Assembly: GCF_003340495.1 (NCBI RefSeq)
Contig: NZ_QASA01000001.1
Span: 2,108,001 to 2,172,000 of the forward strand
Reading direction: 5' to 3'
Length of the DNA stretch: 64,000 nt
DNA from: Adhaeribacter pallidiroseus
Lineage (GTDB): Bacteria > Bacteroidota > Bacteroidia > Cytophagales > Hymenobacteraceae
The translations under genes and the position numbers were made by a program. The first letter of the stretch is position 1. Each line of letters starts with the position of its first letter. The notes under the pieces were generated by a model. That model ran no database searches. It was not told the origin of the DNA and worked only from the letters and a program-made list of their open reading frames with translations. This document shows, in pieces, positions 34,885 to 44,440 of this stretch.

Positions 34885-36384
34885 ATGCAACTTGCGCCAA
34901 CCCCCTACGCCGATTTTTTAAAAAATTTCGAAGAAACCTTAGCAAACTTGTTTCATTCGGAAGTAAACATTGATCAGCTGAGTTTAGAAAGAGGCTTACC
35001 TCCCGAAGTTTGGCGCAAAATCATGGCACCAACGCCTTTGGCCGTGGCTATACCGGCGCCATTCGGGGGCCGGGGTAGTTTGGTAAAAGAATGCTTAGGC
35101 ATTTTAGCCGCTGCTTCTTACGAATCGCTTTCTCTTTCATTAGTTTTTGGCATTAACATCGCGCTATTTTTAGAACCAGTGGCCAAGTATGCTTACGAGG
35201 AAGTAAAACCAGAAATTTTTGGCCGCTTTCTGCAAAATCAAAACATGGGCGGGCTCATGATTACCGAACCGAACTACGGCAGCGATGCCTTAAATATGAA
35301 AACCATTAACTCGGCGGTGGAGAATGGTTATAATATCAAGGGTACCAAACATTGGCAAGGCTTAACAGGCATGGCCGATTATTGGTTAATTGCTTGCCGC
35401 CACGAAACTGCTAACAGCGAATTAAGCCGCGATATTGATTTTTTTATTTGTGATGTTACCCAAGATAAGCAGCAGATAGTAGTAGAAGAACTATTCGATA
35501 ATCTAGGGCTTTATATGATCCCGTACGGCTTAAATAAATTAGATATTGAAGTGCCCCGGAATTATAAATTAAAGCCTGAGTCTACGGGTATTAAAATGAT
35601 GCTGGATATCTTACACCGGAGCCGGATGCAATTTCCGGGTATGGGCATGGGTTTTATTCATCGGCTACTCGACGAGGCTATTGCGCATTGCACAAACCGC
35701 GTAGTAGGAACTGCCCCATTATTAGCTCTGGACCAGGTGCAATACTCCATAAACCGGATCCAAACGGCATACACTGTATCTTCGGCTATGTGCGCGCGCA
35801 GCAGTAAAATTAGTGGCATTGAACATAACCTAGCCGCCGAAGGCTTAGAAGCCAATACCATGAAAGCCGTAGTTACGGATTACATGCAGGAATCCGCCCA
35901 AATTCTGGTGCAGCTTTCGGGGGCTAATGGCTACCGAATCAGCCATATCGGCGGTCGGGGTATTGTGGATAGCCGGCCATTCCAAATTTTTGAAGGCTCC
36001 AATGAAATGCTTTATTCCCAAATAGCTGAGCTGATACTCCGCCAAATGAAAAAGCAAAAGCAAATGCAGTTATTTGATTTTTTGAAAAATTTTGAGCTGA
36101 CTGCTCAATCAAGTTTATTCTTTAAATCAGAAATTAATTTCACTTTAGATGATATTTTACCTCAGCGTAAACTGGTAGACTTAGGCAAAATACTGGGCCG
36201 TATTATTGCCACCGGTTATGTATTAGAATTGGCAAACAAAGGATTTCGCCAAGATTTAGTGGATAATTGCATTGTTTCCGTTAGACAGGAAATAGCGGCC
36301 CTGGTGGCGGCGTTTAAAGCCAATAACGACATTAAAGTAATTACGGATTATGCGGCAGATAGCGCCTGGTTGCAATTTGTGTAA
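34885..36384 (+). CDS. acyl-CoA dehydrogenase-like protein, 499 residues
   Basis: A flavoprotein of the acyl-CoA dehydrogenase fold, longer than the usual 380 residues. FAD and substrate signatures are visible: LMITEPNYGSDALNMKT, IKGTKHWQGLTGMADYW, and in the C-terminal helical domain GANGYRISHIGGRGIVDSRP with FQIFEGSNEMLY. An extra C-terminal helical region (about 390-499) follows the fold. Substrate unknown. It is unrelated in context to the shorter homologue at 16967. Immediately after it a broken gene fragment begins. Confidence 0.88.
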   Translation: MQLAPTPYADFLKNFEETLANLFHSEVNIDQLSLERGLPPEVWRKIMAPTPLAVAIPAPFGGRGSLVKECLGILAAASYESLSLSLVFGINIALFLEPVAKYAYEEVKPEIFGRFLQNQNMGGLMITEPNYGSDALNMKTINSAVENGYNIKGTKHWQGLTGMADYWLIACRHETANSELSRDIDFFICDVTQDKQQIVVEELFDNLGLYMIPYGLNKLDIEVPRNYKLKPESTGIKMMLDILHRSRMQFPGMGMGFIHRLLDEAIAHCTNRVVGTAPLLALDQVQYSINRIQTAYTVSSAMCARSSKISGIEHNLAAEGLEANTMKAVVTDYMQESAQILVQLSGANGYRISHIGGRGIVDSRPFQIFEGSNEMLYSQIAELILRQMKKQKQMQLFDFLKNFELTAQSSLFFKSEINFTLDDILPQRKLVDLGKILGRIIATGYVLELANKGFRQDLVDNCIVSVRQEIAALVAAFKANNDIKVITDYAADSAWLQFV

Positions 36385-36399
36385 GTTGGCAAGCTTAAG

Positions 36400-36522
36400 A
36401 TGCCTTTAAGAGACGAACTGCAAGCCTACTTGAACCATGTTTATCCAGGCTCCAACATTGAAACGGAGCGTTCTCTTTTTAATTCTGCTCATTTAAGGTT
36501 TGAATTAGGAGCAAATCAATAA
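36400..36522 (+). pseudogene. fragment of a DUF3885-like gene
   Basis: A 40-codon ORF begins MPLRDELQAYLNHVYPGSN and ends SAHLRFELGANQ. The N-terminal helix followed by an LRFELG strand resembles the start of DUF3885-type proteins as I remember them; the rest of the domain is absent and no continuation is seen in any frame downstream. It is probably a truncated remnant rather than a functional peptide. Confidence 0.4.
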
Positions 36523-36694
36523 AACGGATCAAAGATATAACTTACATGATAACATAAAAGGTTTTTACGCTTATCCGACCGACTAAAATTTAAAAAAATC
36601 GATCATCCTGTTAACAAGTAAACGTAAGCATATTAAAAAATTTGAAAATTTTTGTTACCTATCCCGAATTAATCTATATAAAATTTCAAGAAAG

Positions 36695-36805
36695 CTAGGG
36701 TCGTTTTCTTCTTCGGGGACTTCCTCCTTTGCGGATATTTCGCATGATGATAAAGTAAATACCCGCAGCAATAAAGGCATAAGCTATATAATCGTACCAT
36801 TCCAT
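36695..36805 (-). CDS. possible 36-residue membrane peptide
   Basis: ATG at 36805 to TAG at 36695 encodes 36 residues: MEWYDYIAYAFIAAGIYFII followed by a strongly basic tail (RNIRKGGSPRRRKRP). One membrane helix with an aromatic, acidic N-terminus and positive C-terminus fits the positive-inside rule for a cytoplasmic tail. Similar tiny membrane proteins are annotated in Cytophagales, but I cannot name a family. The surrounding DNA is otherwise noncoding. Confidence 0.45.
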   Translation of the reverse strand: MEWYDYIAYAFIAAGIYFIIMRNIRKGGSPRRRKRP

Positions 36806-36888
36806 AACATACAAACTACATCTATTAATTATTTTTTCATTGATTTTCTCGTACTATCAAGAAATATAAAAGGTTTAATTAAATATTT

Positions 36889-37110
36889 ATGTATACAACA
36901 ACCATTATAATTAATAATCCTGATTCTTATGTAAAAAGCCCGCAGTTACTGAAAGAAGATGTATTAACAAAGCTCTGTACGGAAGCAGAAGTTAAAAGTG
37001 GTTCCAGACCAGATAAGAGCGACATAAATATTATCAGTGGTTTCCCCGAGCTAATAGATGGAGAATTACTTCCCTTTCAGGTAGAATGGGAAATTGTTGC
37101 TAAAGAGTAA
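36889..37110 (+). CDS. hypothetical protein, 73 residues
   Basis: Small soluble protein: MYTTTIIINNPDSYVKSPQL, an amphipathic helix (DVLTKLCTEAEVKSG) and a terminal strand (LPFQVEWEIVAKE). No signal peptide. No family recognised. It is a single-gene unit in an otherwise sparse stretch. Confidence 0.55.
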   Translation: MYTTTIIINNPDSYVKSPQLLKEDVLTKLCTEAEVKSGSRPDKSDINIISGFPELIDGELLPFQVEWEIVAKE

Positions 37111-37339
37111 AAAAACTGCTTAGCATTAGTATATGCCATTCCAATTAGTTTATTTAATTCTATATTCGTCGGTTAGATTCCTAGAGTAAAAATACGTTTC
37201 CAGATAGCGGTTAAAACCGCAAAATAACTCCATGCCATTGAAAGGCATTATGGCCAGGAAAAGATACGTTAAACAAATACATCTTAAACTTATATATCGG
37301 ATTAAGTTGAAATAAAAGAAAGCTGTTAATGTAAATAAA

Positions 37340-37377
37340 AAAAGCCACTTACAAGTTTTATCTTATAAGTGGCTTTT
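37340..37377 (-). terminator. terminator of the tRNA-Thr gene
   Basis: AAAAGCCACTTA pairs with TAAGTGGCTTTT with a further inner AAG/CTT pairing; A-run to the left (T-run on the minus strand). It lies ten bases beyond the tRNA 3' end. Confidence 0.85.
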
Positions 37378-37386
37378 ATTTTAGGG

Positions 37387-37459
<73 letters not shown>

Positions 37460-37587
37460 TTTATAAAACGAGTGCTTCGTATTTGTAAGCGGATACAAAA
37501 TTAGTAAACCTGTTTAATAATCCAAATACCCGTTTCTCGTATTCCGCCATTTTTTATTAAATCTCTGATTATCAAAAAGAATATTTA

Positions 37588-39993
37588 TTAAGAACGGATA
37601 GCTTTCAGCTGTTTTTTTAAAATATTCATGCGGTTATTGGCTTCTTCTATCCGTTGCTGGTATTCTTCGCGTAATCTTTCGGCGTTTTTAGAGCGGGCAA
37701 AGAACTCGATGTTGGTGCGTAAGGTACTAATATCGTTCTCCAGGTTACTAATTTCCTTTCGAATGTTTTGTTCTTTCTGGTAGATCTTATGATTTGCATC
37801 CGGATGCTGCCGCAAACGATCGAGCTGTAACTGAAAAACCAGTTCGTTCTTTTTCTCATAAGTAATATCCGGCACGGTATCTAAATACTTTTGCAGTAAA
37901 TCAAAGAAACGTTCCTCCAGTTTTGCATTGGACCGTTGATCCTTATCATCAAAATTACGCCATTCGCTTAGCAACGTATTAAACTCTTCCAGGGAACCAA
38001 TGGTAGTTGCGGAGTGGGTCAAGCGGCTCGCTAATTTATCGTAAAAAGCCATTTTTTCGGTAGCAGCCCGCTCCTGCTCAGCCTCCTTCTGGGTTTGTTG
38101 ATTTTGTTTGCGGTCGAAAAACTCGTTGCAGGCTGCCCGGAAACGATTCCAGATTTTGTCGGAGTATTTGTCGGGTACCCGGCCAATGGTTTTCCATTTT
38201 TTTTGTAATTGAATCAGCCGTTCTTTGGTTTCTTCCCAATCGGTGCTGTCCTTCAGGGCTTCGGCTTGTTCGCAGAGCTCGGTTTTATGCCGCAGATTCT
38301 GCATTTTTTGCTCATCTAGCTGCTTAAAAAACGCATTTTTGTGTTGGTAAAAAGCTTTATAACTGCTCCAGAAACGTTTATTTACTTCGTCAGCATTTTC
38401 TTTGGGCACCAAACCAATAGCATCCCACTGTTCTTTAATTTTTTGAATTTCGTCTGTTTTATCGCGCCAATCGTTAATGCGATCGGAGTTAAATGATTGG
38501 AAAGGCGAAATAATTTCCAGTACATTTAACTTTCGTTGCAAATTTTCCTGTTCCTGCGACTTCCGGACATTTAGGTATTCTTTTTTACGCTCGTGAATTT
38601 TTTCAGAAGCCTGGATAAAACGTTCCCAAATAGCATCGCGCGACTCATTCGGCACTGGTCCTACGTTTTTCCATTCTTCGTGCAAATGGCGCAGCTCCTG
38701 CAATGAAGCATTTATAGATGGATTTTGCAGTAAACTTTCCGCTCGTTCAACCAGTTGAATTTTTTGCTGCAAATTTTTCTTACGGTCGAGTTCTTTTAAT
38801 TCAAAGAAAATGCTGCGGTTGTTGTAAAATTTATCTAACAGAGCATGGTACGAATTCCACAACTGCTGAGTATCGGAGGTTGGTACGGCGCCAATTGCTT
38901 TCCATTCGCTTTGAATGGCTTTTAACTTATCAGCGCTATTTTTAGTTTCGGCGGCTTCCACCAAGGCCCGTAGTTGTTCGAGCAGTTCGTTTTTCCGCTT
39001 CAGGTTTTTTTCTTTCTGCTCTTCTTCCTTCTTCAGCTCGCGGGTACGGTTATCCCGAAATTGTTGAAACCCTTTTTCAATTTCAATATTTTCCGGACTA
39101 TTATGAAATTCAAAATCTTCGGAATCGCCTCCTCCTGCAATGAATGCTTCTAAAGCATCGTGTTTTTCGGCCGCGAGCCGCAGTTCGTACTGCCGGTACA
39201 ATTCAAAAATCTGCCGGGCATTCTTTCGCGGATCCGAAGTTTTGTAAGCCTTTAAAATTTGCTTCTTCAGTTCCGGAGCTGCTAAAGTGCTGTAATCTAT
39301 CTCAGGAATATAATCATCCGCTGCGGCATCATCGTGCTGTTCCAGAGTGGTTGGTTCACTGGTGGCTGCTTCCGGATTGGCGGGAATAGCGGGTTTGTTA
39401 ACCGGCTCGGTCTGATCCGGGATGATACCAGCAGTACTCATTTCGGGAGCTGCCGGACTATTGCCTTCCGGATTATTTATCGTGTCGGGTTGAGCCGGTG
39501 TGGTTGGCGTACCTGCTGCATAATCGGGCTCCGTTGCATCCGAAATAGTTTCGGACATAGGCTCATCCGGGGCAATATCTTGGTTACTGGTTAAATCGCC
39601 TTCAAACCCCGAAACTTCATCGGCCTGATTTACCACGCTACTTTCAATAGGCGGCAAATCAGTTGTTACCGTGCCTTGCGGCAATTCGGCGGGAACAGGT
39701 GTTTCTGAAGCAGGTACTTGGGGTGTTGCCGGTACCAGAGTCTCTGCCGTATTCTCGGAAGAAGAATCCGTAGTGGAAGCAGTAGAACCAGCGGAAAGTT
39801 CGTCCTGGGGCACCACCAGCGCATCGGCTAAACCCGGATTCGGATTGCTTCCCATGGCTTGCGTTCCTTCTGCGTTCCGGGCATTTATTTCGGCCAATCT
39901 TTTTTCCAACACTTTCTGCAGCTGATTTTCATCGGAGCGGGTGTTAGCAGAATTCTCGTTATCGGACGGACTATTTTTTTCGTTATCTAACAT
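37588..39993 (-). CDS. DUF349 repeat protein
   Basis: An 801-residue cytoplasmic protein. Residues 1-230 are an acidic, Pro/Thr/Glu-rich unstructured tail. Then come five DUF349 helical repeats, each with the signature xxWKxIGxVP (QSEWKAIGAVP, HEEWKNVGPVP, KEQWDAIGLVP, QKKWKTIGRVP, and a degenerate LSEWRNFDDKD), ending in a long coiled coil (about 740-801). DUF349 proteins are abundant in Bacteroidota and of unknown role. It lies 128 bases upstream of the tRNA-Thr gene in transcription order and 33 bases behind yqgE, so it may share the yqgE transcript. Confidence 0.93.
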   Translation of the reverse strand: MLDNEKNSPSDNENSANTRSDENQLQKVLEKRLAEINARNAEGTQAMGSNPNPGLADALVVPQDELSAGSTASTTDSSSENTAETLVPATPQVPASETPVPAELPQGTVTTDLPPIESSVVNQADEVSGFEGDLTSNQDIAPDEPMSETISDATEPDYAAGTPTTPAQPDTINNPEGNSPAAPEMSTAGIIPDQTEPVNKPAIPANPEAATSEPTTLEQHDDAAADDYIPEIDYSTLAAPELKKQILKAYKTSDPRKNARQIFELYRQYELRLAAEKHDALEAFIAGGGDSEDFEFHNSPENIEIEKGFQQFRDNRTRELKKEEEQKEKNLKRKNELLEQLRALVEAAETKNSADKLKAIQSEWKAIGAVPTSDTQQLWNSYHALLDKFYNNRSIFFELKELDRKKNLQQKIQLVERAESLLQNPSINASLQELRHLHEEWKNVGPVPNESRDAIWERFIQASEKIHERKKEYLNVRKSQEQENLQRKLNVLEIISPFQSFNSDRINDWRDKTDEIQKIKEQWDAIGLVPKENADEVNKRFWSSYKAFYQHKNAFFKQLDEQKMQNLRHKTELCEQAEALKDSTDWEETKERLIQLQKKWKTIGRVPDKYSDKIWNRFRAACNEFFDRKQNQQTQKEAEQERAATEKMAFYDKLASRLTHSATTIGSLEEFNTLLSEWRNFDDKDQRSNAKLEERFFDLLQKYLDTVPDITYEKKNELVFQLQLDRLRQHPDANHKIYQKEQNIRKEISNLENDISTLRTNIEFFARSKNAERLREEYQQRIEEANNRMNILKKQLKAIRS

Positions 39994-40026
39994 GATGCAT
40001 TTGCTTATTTACAAAGCCGGGTTGTA

Positions 40027-40578
40027 TTAATTTAAACTTGGGTCGATGGGATAATTCGATAAAATCTTGTATTTACCTCCCATTTGTTTGAGTATATCGC
40101 GCCAGAGCGAATCTACATTTAAGTGAAATAAGTTATCGGTAACGGTATTGTTTACAATCCAAACATTATTTTTTATTTCGTCTTCCAATTGCGCGGCCGA
40201 CCAGCCGGAATACCCCAGAAAAAAGCGGATATCATCCTGATCAATTTTGCCGGAATTTAGCAAATCTTTTAGCTGCTCAAAGTCGCCTCCCCAAAATACA
40301 TTAGGCCCCAGCACAATAGACTCGTCCAGAATTGCTAACTGATGAATGTAATGCAAAGTATTGTGCTCCATAGGGCCACCTAGGTGCAATTCCATATCAA
40401 AGTTTATGTCTCCCAATTCCGGAACATCACTTAATTTTAAATTAGCTTTTCGGTTTAAGACCAAGCCAAACGAACCTTCGTTGTCGTGTTTACAAACTAA
40501 TACAACAGTACGTTCAAAATTCGGATCCCCCAGAAAAGGCTCAGAGATGAGAATACTGCCGCTTTTAACTTTCGCCAT
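40027..40578 (-). CDS. YqgE/AlgH family protein
   Basis: A 183-residue cytoplasmic protein with the family pattern at the start (GSILISEPFLGDPNFERTVVL), GSFGLVLNR, LHLGGPME and FLGYSGWSAAQLEDEI. YqgE/AlgH is a widely conserved family; a link to alginate regulation in Pseudomonas gave the name, and the biochemical role is unknown. It lies 33 bases before the DUF349 gene in the same direction. Confidence 0.94.
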   Translation of the reverse strand: MAKVKSGSILISEPFLGDPNFERTVVLVCKHDNEGSFGLVLNRKANLKLSDVPELGDINFDMELHLGGPMEHNTLHYIHQLAILDESIVLGPNVFWGGDFEQLKDLLNSGKIDQDDIRFFLGYSGWSAAQLEDEIKNNVWIVNNTVTDNLFHLNVDSLWRDILKQMGGKYKILSNYPIDPSLN

Positions 40579-40858
40579 AAGAATAATATGCTTCGTAATA
40601 AATTAAACAAAAGGTTATAAATACCAGTTTGCTTTACGTTATTCCGGGGTTAATAGTAGTAGTATTTTAAAAAATAATCTACTTTATAAATTTTATTTCT
40701 GAGATTTGAAAAGTTCTCTCTTTATTCCGGTAAATAATAAAAGTATTTACGGAAAGAATCGAGATTTTAGCAAGCAAATTACAAAATTATAACGGCATAT
40801 ACGACATACCGCCTAAAATTTAGTATTTAGGTAATGGCAAATATTATTTTTTAATTAT

Positions 40859-41515
40859 ATGAGTACTAGCTTAAATCTGGCGGACATCCGGAAAAATTAT
40901 GCGCGCCAGGAATTACACGAAAGTTTGGTTTCGCCGGACCCCTTACAGCAATTTAATACCTGGTTGCAGGAAGCCATTCAGGCCAACCTCCCGGAGCCTA
41001 CCGCTATGGTGCTGGCCACCGCCGACCCGGAAGGAGTTCCGTCGGCCAGGGTGGTACTATTAAAGGGGGTAACGGATCAAGGATTTATGTTTTTTACCAA
41101 TTATTTAAGCCATAAAGGCCAGGACATGGCCCGGAACCCGGCGGTGGCGCTTACGTTTTTCTGGCCCGAACTGGAGCGGCAAATCCGGGTAGAAGGTTTG
41201 GTTACCAAGGCGAGCTCCCTTGAGTCAGATCAGTATTTTGGCAGTCGCCCTCTGGGCAGCCAGATTGGGGCCTGGGCTTCGCCCCAAAGCAAACCCGTAA
41301 CCAACCGCGAACAACTGGAAGCGGCAAATCAGGAATACGAACGTAAGTTCGCTGGTTTAGCCAATATACCCCGACCCGAACATTGGGGCGGGTATTTGGT
41401 GCAGCCTGATTTAATAGAATTCTGGCAAGGAAGACCCAACCGGCTACACGACCGGATTGTGTATTCCAAAAACGACAATAGTGCCGATTGGCAAATTGGC
41501 CGGTTGGCTCCATAA
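40859..41515 (+). CDS. pdxH: pyridoxamine 5'-phosphate oxidase
   Basis: FMN-dependent enzyme oxidising pyridoxine or pyridoxamine 5'-phosphate to pyridoxal 5'-phosphate, the last step of vitamin B6 salvage and synthesis. The 218-residue protein has NLADIRKNYARQEL at the start, PSARVVLLKGVTDQGFMFFTNY (FMN binding), SHKGQDMARNPAVALTFFWPEL and the C-terminal signature WGGYLVQPDLIEFWQGRPNRLHD-like block, all typical. Length is normal. It is 41 bases ahead of the DUF1015 gene. Confidence 0.97.
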   Translation: MSTSLNLADIRKNYARQELHESLVSPDPLQQFNTWLQEAIQANLPEPTAMVLATADPEGVPSARVVLLKGVTDQGFMFFTNYLSHKGQDMARNPAVALTFFWPELERQIRVEGLVTKASSLESDQYFGSRPLGSQIGAWASPQSKPVTNREQLEAANQEYERKFAGLANIPRPEHWGGYLVQPDLIEFWQGRPNRLHDRIVYSKNDNSADWQIGRLAP

Positions 41516-41555
41516 CTACGCAGTTTTTAAAATTTTACTATATAAGCATTTTACT

Positions 41556-42854
41556 TTGGCCGAAATTATTCCTTTACGTGGCTGGCGTTATAACCAGGAG
41601 CTAAGCAAAAATATTCAGGATTTAACTTCTCCTTTGTTTGATGTAGTATCCATTAAACAGCGCGAAGCCTTATACCAAAATCCGTACAACAGCATCCATT
41701 TATCTGTACCCCCAGGAGAAAACCCCGCCCAAGAAGCGGCCATACGTTTACAAACCTGGAAAACCGAAGGAATATTAAAACAGGATTACTTACCCGGTAT
41801 TTACGTGTATTATCAATATTTCCGGCTTCCGGGTTCGGAGCAGGAATATTGCCGCAAAGGTTTTATGTGCCACATCTGGACTTACGATTGGGCCGATAAG
41901 GTTTTGCTGCGCCACGAAAATACCATACCAGCCTCGGTAAACGACCGCACAGAATTACTGGCCGCTACCCACATGCAGGTAAGCCCCACCCACGGTTTGT
42001 ATACCGATCCAAATTTTATTCTGGAAAAATACATGGACGAAAGCATTCAGGCGCCCTTGCACGAATCGGAAGATTACCAGGGAGTGCGCGATGTTGTAGC
42101 CGTGATTCAGGATGTAGCCGTTGTCCGCGAATTCATGAAAGTTTTGCAGCCTAAACAAATATTGCTCGCCGATGGCCACCACCGGTACGAAGGCTCCTTG
42201 CAATTCCGGAAAAGACAGACGGCCGCTAACCCGTACCATACCGGTAAAGAAGCGTACAATTATCATTTTATTTACCTGACTAATACCGAAGCCCACGACT
42301 TACGGATATTGCCTACGCATCGGCTTTTACTGCGTTTGCCGCTGACGAATGCGGAATTTTTAAAAAAAATAGAAACTTACTTCACTATAACGGCCTTAAC
42401 TGATCCGTATGATTTAAACGAAATTATTGTGGGTAAAAAATGGGCTTTTGGTTTGTATTTGCGCGGCGTACCTTATAAAATTCGTTTAAAGCCCGAGGTG
42501 CACCACCAAATGGCCTGGGAAATTCCGGATGAGGTAAAAGACCTGGATTTAACGGTGCTGCACTACTTTGTGCTGGAAAAAATATTAGGGATAAGCCAGG
42601 AAGCGCAACGGAACTCCGACCAGATTCAATATATTCGCAGCTTTGCCGAGTGCCTGGCCCGGGTAGATCACCAAGAAGCAGAGGTGGCTTTTATTACCAA
42701 TGGCGTATCCATGGAGCAGGTGAAAACGGTTTGCTACAGCGGTGCCCTTATGCCCCAAAAATCTACATTTTTTTATCCAAAAGTAATTTCGGGATTGGTT
42801 TTTAGTTCGATAAAGCAAAATGAATTTTACCTCGAAAATATTACTTGCTTCTAA
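41556..42854 (+). CDS. DUF1015 domain protein
   Basis: A cytoplasmic protein of 432 residues from the TTG at 41556; an upstream ATG at 41457 would overlap pdxH, so it is unlikely. Family motifs are visible: AEIIPLRGWRYN at the start, PYNSIHLSVPPGE, LADGHHRYEGSLQFRK and the late HYFVLEKILGI. DUF1015 proteins are conserved in many bacteria near serine or central-metabolism genes; function unknown. The gene's last 35 bases overlap the start of the Maf gene. Confidence 0.9.
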   Translation: MAEIIPLRGWRYNQELSKNIQDLTSPLFDVVSIKQREALYQNPYNSIHLSVPPGENPAQEAAIRLQTWKTEGILKQDYLPGIYVYYQYFRLPGSEQEYCRKGFMCHIWTYDWADKVLLRHENTIPASVNDRTELLAATHMQVSPTHGLYTDPNFILEKYMDESIQAPLHESEDYQGVRDVVAVIQDVAVVREFMKVLQPKQILLADGHHRYEGSLQFRKRQTAANPYHTGKEAYNYHFIYLTNTEAHDLRILPTHRLLLRLPLTNAEFLKKIETYFTITALTDPYDLNEIIVGKKWAFGLYLRGVPYKIRLKPEVHHQMAWEIPDEVKDLDLTVLHYFVLEKILGISQEAQRNSDQIQYIRSFAECLARVDHQEAEVAFITNGVSMEQVKTVCYSGALMPQKSTFFYPKVISGLVFSSIKQNEFYLENITCF

Positions 42855-43389
42855 TTCGCCACGTCGGCACGAACTGCTAACCATGATGGGACTTCCCTTT
42901 ACAGTCCGGGTGAAAGAAGTACCGGAAGATTTTCCGGATCATCTGAAAAAAGCAGCCGTAGCGGAATACCTGGCCGGTAAAAAAGCGGCGGCGTACCTGG
43001 ATGAATTGCAAGCCGAAGAATTGCTGATCACGGCCGATACCATTGTTTGTCTGGATGATCAGGTGTTGAACAAACCCGTTGATTTTGCCGAAGCCCAAGC
43101 CATGCTGCAAGCTCTTTCGGGCCGAATGCACGAAGTTTATACGGGCGTTTGCTTACTTTCGCGGAGTAAAAAAGTAGTTTTTCATGATGTTACCCGGGTG
43201 TTTTTTAAAAATTTAACGAACCAGGAAATAACCGGGTACATTCATAAATACAAACCGTACGATAAAGCCGGCGCCTACGGGGCGCAGGATTGGATCGGGA
43301 TGGTGGCCATTCAAAGATTAGAAGGCTCTTTCTACAATGTAATGGGTTTACCCGTACACCGGTTATATACGGCTTTGCAAGATTTTTAA
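42820..43389 (+). CDS. Maf-family nucleotide pyrophosphatase
   Basis: A 189-residue house-cleaning enzyme that hydrolyses non-canonical nucleoside triphosphates (dTTP/UTP or CTP type). Family motifs: ILLASNSPRRHELL at the start, TADTIVCLDDQVLNKP, ALSGRMHEVYTGVCL and KPYDKAGAYGAQDWIG. The start codon lies inside the DUF1015 gene (35-base overlap), so translation is likely coupled. Confidence 0.95.
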   Translation: MNFTSKILLASNSPRRHELLTMMGLPFTVRVKEVPEDFPDHLKKAAVAEYLAGKKAAAYLDELQAEELLITADTIVCLDDQVLNKPVDFAEAQAMLQALSGRMHEVYTGVCLLSRSKKVVFHDVTRVFFKNLTNQEITGYIHKYKPYDKAGAYGAQDWIGMVAIQRLEGSFYNVMGLPVHRLYTALQDF

Positions 43390-43466
43390 ATTTTTAAAGG
43401 TCAAGCCAATTAAACCAACAAACAAAATATATTTTAAACCTAAAACCTATAAATAAGCATATAACT

Positions 43467-44438
43467 ATGGAATACAGACGATTTGGCCGCACGGGCTGGC
43501 AAGTAAGTGAAATTGGTTACGGCATGTGGGGATTGGCCGGCTGGACCGGTTCCGATGATGAGGAATCAAATAAATCGCTGGACTTGTCCGTGGAGCGCGG
43601 TTGCAATTTTTTTGATACCGCCTGGGGATACGGCGCAGGTCGCAGCGAACAAATATTGGGTGAATTACAAAAACGGCATGCCGGTAAAAAACTGTACTTG
43701 GCTACTAAAATTCCGCCTAAAAACTTTCAATGGCCTTCGAATCGGGCTTCTAAATTAGAAGATTGTTTTCCCTATGATCACATTGTGGAATACACCGAAA
43801 AAAGTTTAAAAAACCTAAACGTGGAAACGATTGATCTGCAGCAGTTTCACGTGTGGGAAGATGCCTGGGCGCAAGATGAGCAATGGCAGCGGGCAGTAGA
43901 AGATTTAAAAAAAGCCGGCAAAATCCAGGCCATGGGAGTTAGCGTGAATCGCTGGGAGCCCAACAATGTATTGGATACATTGCATACCGGTTTAATCGAA
44001 GCGGTGCAAGTAATCTACAATATATTCGACCAGGCTCCGGAGGACCAGCTATTTCCGCTCTGCGAAAAACTAGATGTGGGTATTATTGCGCGGGTTCCGT
44101 TCGACGAAGGTACATTAACGGGCACTTTCACCAAAGAAACCACCTTCCCTGCCGATGATTGGCGGAGTACGTACTTTGTTCCGGAAAACTTAATTTCCAG
44201 CGTTGACCACGCCGATGCTTTAAAGCCTCTGCTCCCTGCCGGTATGACTTTGCCCGAAATGGCTTTGCGTTTTATTTTAAGTAACCCGCAGGTAGGAACC
44301 GTTATACCGGGCATGCGCAAAGTAAACCACGCCGAAGCTAACCTAAAAGCCAGCGATGGACAAGGTTTGCCGCCTGAATTACTCCAAGCCTTAAAACGAC
44401 ACCGCTGGGACCGCGAACCGACCGAATGGTCGCAGTAG
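43467..44438 (+). CDS. aldo/keto reductase
   Basis: A 323-residue TIM-barrel NADPH-dependent oxidoreductase. It shows VSEIGYGMWGLAGW, the catalytic Asp-Tyr pair (FDTAWGYGAGRSEQ), the catalytic Lys in LYLATKIPP, the His strand in IDLQQFHVWED and the cofactor-binding GTVIPGMRKVNH near the C-terminus. Substrate not readable. It is followed by a long imperfect inverted repeat. Confidence 0.94.
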   Translation: MEYRRFGRTGWQVSEIGYGMWGLAGWTGSDDEESNKSLDLSVERGCNFFDTAWGYGAGRSEQILGELQKRHAGKKLYLATKIPPKNFQWPSNRASKLEDCFPYDHIVEYTEKSLKNLNVETIDLQQFHVWEDAWAQDEQWQRAVEDLKKAGKIQAMGVSVNRWEPNNVLDTLHTGLIEAVQVIYNIFDQAPEDQLFPLCEKLDVGIIARVPFDEGTLTGTFTKETTFPADDWRSTYFVPENLISSVDHADALKPLLPAGMTLPEMALRFILSNPQVGTVIPGMRKVNHAEANLKASDGQGLPPELLQALKRHRWDREPTEWSQ

Positions 44439-44440
44439 TG

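Noticed and set aside
41457-41555. Extended start of the DUF1015 gene
   Set aside because: The first 33 codons overlap the end of pdxH and do not match the family; the conserved AEIIPLRGWRYN begins at the TTG at 41556.
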